Shown: piece after piece, positions 62,727 through 64,000 of the stretch
Layout of the letters: each line of letters starts with the position of its first letter
Position numbering within the stretch: the stretch's first letter is position 1
NCBI GenBank assembly: GCA_035999765.1
Contig: CP108521.1
Location: 5,642,001 to 5,706,000 of the forward strand
From: Streptomyces sp. NBC_01231
GTDB taxonomy: Bacteria; Actinomycetota; Actinomycetes; Streptomycetales; Streptomycetaceae
Reading direction: 5' to 3'
DNA: 64,000 bases
Program-made: the position numbers and the translations under genes
The notes under the pieces: generated by a model
What the model was told of the DNA's origin: nothing
The model's input: only the letters and a program-made list of their open reading frames with translations
Database searches by the model: none

Positions 62727-63466
62727 CCGAGTTGACCGACAAGGTCTGCCTCATCACCGGCGCCGCATCGGGAATCGGCCGGGCCACCGCCTGCGCGCTC
62801 GCGGAAGCAGGCGCATCCGTGCTGGCCGTCGACGTGGACGAGGTGGGGCTGAAGTCCCTCGCCGAGGAGACCCCTCTGCTCGGCGTCCGCCCTCTGGACG
62901 TGGCCGACTCCGACTCGGTGCGCGACGCGGTCTCCGACCTTGTCGCACGGGCCGGCGAGATCCACGCGTGCCTGACGTTCGCCGCCGTCGTCGCCAACTG
63001 GGGACCACCGGCCGAGATCGACGACGAGCTGTGGACGAGGGTGCTCGACGTCAACCTGCGAGGGACCACCGGCGTGTGCCGCGCGGTACTCCCCTCGATG
63101 TCCTCAGGGGGATCGATCGTGACCTGCTCGAGCATCGCGGGCGGGCTCAAGCCGAGCCCCTCCAGGGCGCCGTACACCGCGGCCAAGGCCGGGATCGTCG
63201 CGCACACCCGGGATCTCGCCGTCGCCTACGGGCCGGCGGGCATCCGGGTCAACACGATCATCCCCGGATTCATCGACACTCCGATGTCGCGAAGGCTGGT
63301 CCGGGGACACGAGGAGCAGGCCGAGACCGAGCGGGGACGCATTCCGCTGCGCCGGCTCGGCACCGCGCACGAAGTCGCCGACGTCGCCCGCTTCCTGGTG
63401 TCCGACGCATCTTCCTACATCACCGGCGCGACGCTCGTCGTCGACGGAGGGCTGAGCCTTGTCTGA
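62723..63466 (+). CDS. Short-chain dehydrogenase/reductase
   Basis: A 247-residue classical SDR. The Rossmann motif is TGAASGIG (12-19), Asn111, the Ser in CSSIAGG (136-140), and Tyr151/Lys155 (YTAAK) form the catalytic set, and IIPGFIDTPM follows. Asp37 after the second strand (VDVDE) suggests NAD(H) preference. The usual NNAG motif after strand 4 is replaced by FAAV (86-89), an uncommon change. It could reduce a keto group of the polyketide. The start overlaps the Dabb gene stop by 4 bp. Confidence 0.92.
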   Translation: MTELTDKVCLITGAASGIGRATACALAEAGASVLAVDVDEVGLKSLAEETPLLGVRPLDVADSDSVRDAVSDLVARAGEIHACLTFAAVVANWGPPAEIDDELWTRVLDVNLRGTTGVCRAVLPSMSSGGSIVTCSSIAGGLKPSPSRAPYTAAKAGIVAHTRDLAVAYGPAGIRVNTIIPGFIDTPMSRRLVRGHEEQAETERGRIPLRRLGTAHEVADVARFLVSDASSYITGATLVVDGGLSLV

Positions 63467-64000
63467 GCAGCCAGGAACCACGACCACACCGGCCCGGATC
63501 CTCGACTTCGCCTGGGGGCTCGGGCGTACGGCCACCCTGGTCACGGCACTCGACCTGGACGTCTTCACGGCCATCGCCGAGGGCCACGACACGGTGGAGG
63601 ACCTGGGCCGCCGCACCGGTGCGAGCATGCGCGGCCTGCGCGCGCTGCTCACGGCGCTGCACGCCTCGGAGTTCGTGCATCGCGAGGGCGACCGCTACCG
63701 ACTGGCCGACGACACCGCCCTGTACCTGGTCCGCGGCTCGCGTGCCTACCTCGGGGACATGCGGCACATCCACCGGGAGCTGAACTTCCGGATCTGGCCC
63801 CAGCTCACCGAAGCGGTGCGCACCGACACTCCGTGCAAGGAGATCTTCGCCGACCAGGCGGACGACGTCTGGGCCAAGATCACGCCGTATCTGGACGCAC
63901 TCGCGGTGGGCACCGGCCGCTGGATCGCCGGCGCCGCCGGTGACCTGGTCAAGCCGCGGCCCCGGATCCTCGACGTGGGGTGCGGGTACGGCGGTTCCGG
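63459..64000 (+). CDS. O-methyltransferase, N-terminal part (partial)
   Basis: The first 180 codons of a SAM-dependent methyltransferase of the plant-like, winged-helix dimerising type. The region DLGRRTGASMRGLRALLTAL is the winged-helix N-domain, and the frame reaches the SAM loop LDVGCGYGGS exactly at the window edge. The TTG at 63459 lies 7 nt after ggagg and overlaps the SDR gene by 8 bp. It probably methylates a phenolic hydroxyl of the product. The remainder is outside the window. Confidence 0.88.
   Translation, partial: MSEQPGTTTTPARILDFAWGLGRTATLVTALDLDVFTAIAEGHDTVEDLGRRTGASMRGLRALLTALHASEFVHREGDRYRLADDTALYLVRGSRAYLGDMRHIHRELNFRIWPQLTEAVRTDTPCKEIFADQADDVWAKITPYLDALAVGTGRWIAGAAGDLVKPRPRILDVGCGYGGS

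Overview
The window is high-GC chromosomal DNA from a Streptomyces species. The evidence is its strong G/C third-position bias, frequent GTG/TTG starts, ATGA/GTGA stop-start overlaps, and developmental genes recognisable by sequence (wblA, bldG and its anti-sigma partner, crp). Gene order matches, as I recall it, the S. coelicolor SCO3540-SCO3581 region read in reverse. Much of it is also shared with the M. tuberculosis block that holds ponA2, whiB4, two ArsA-like ATPases, crp, nth, a Nudix gene, marP, an epoxide-hydrolase-like gene, acs, ssd, tad genes, a helicase and topA.

Region 1 (1-51.6 kb) is conserved core. In order it holds: the end of a GatB/YqeY-domain gene; a class A penicillin-binding protein; wblA; two overlapping ArsA-type ATPases; a DUF4177 protein, a RidA protein, a Nudix hydrolase and an MBL hydrolase; crp; nth, a second Nudix gene and a MarP-like membrane protease; an alpha/beta hydrolase, a holin-like membrane protein and nhaA; acs; a SulP-carbonic anhydrase fusion; a deacetylase-like lipoprotein; a CooC/MinD-type ATPase; a degenerate Fic-like protein; a HAD phosphatase; an actinobacterial Tad locus (ssd, tadA, tadB, tadC, pilin, two TadE-like genes) convergent with an MrfA-like helicase; bldG and its anti-sigma gene; hppA; a lipoprotein; a methyltransferase; a small membrane protein; topA; a transporter-thymidylate kinase fusion; holB; and a secreted peptidase.

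Region 2 (51.7-56.1 kb) starts at a tRNA-Thr(CGU) gene and looks like an eroded genomic island. It carries a two-gene module of unknown function, a decayed serine recombinase, a zinc-ribbon protein, a deleted IS630-type element and a truncated tyrosine recombinase. The two-gene module is the strongest candidate for an undescribed system. Its membrane protein carries two copies, and its soluble partner one copy, of the same ungapped 19-residue Gly/Ala-rich motif, arranged C-terminal in one and N-terminal in the other.

Region 3 (56.1 kb to the right edge) is the start of a specialised-metabolite gene cluster. An MFS exporter and a cytochrome P450 are divergent from an operon of malonyl-transferase, flavin halogenase, ACMSD-type amidohydrolase, Dabb-domain protein, SDR and O-methyltransferase (cut by the window end). 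The halogenase signature suggests a chlorinated, probably aromatic product. TTA codons in the exporter and amidohydrolase genes predict bldA-dependent expression.

Start codons were chosen by stop-start overlap, Shine-Dalgarno match and family length, and are often shorter than the longest open frame. Statements about relatives rest on memory of these families. No searches were run.
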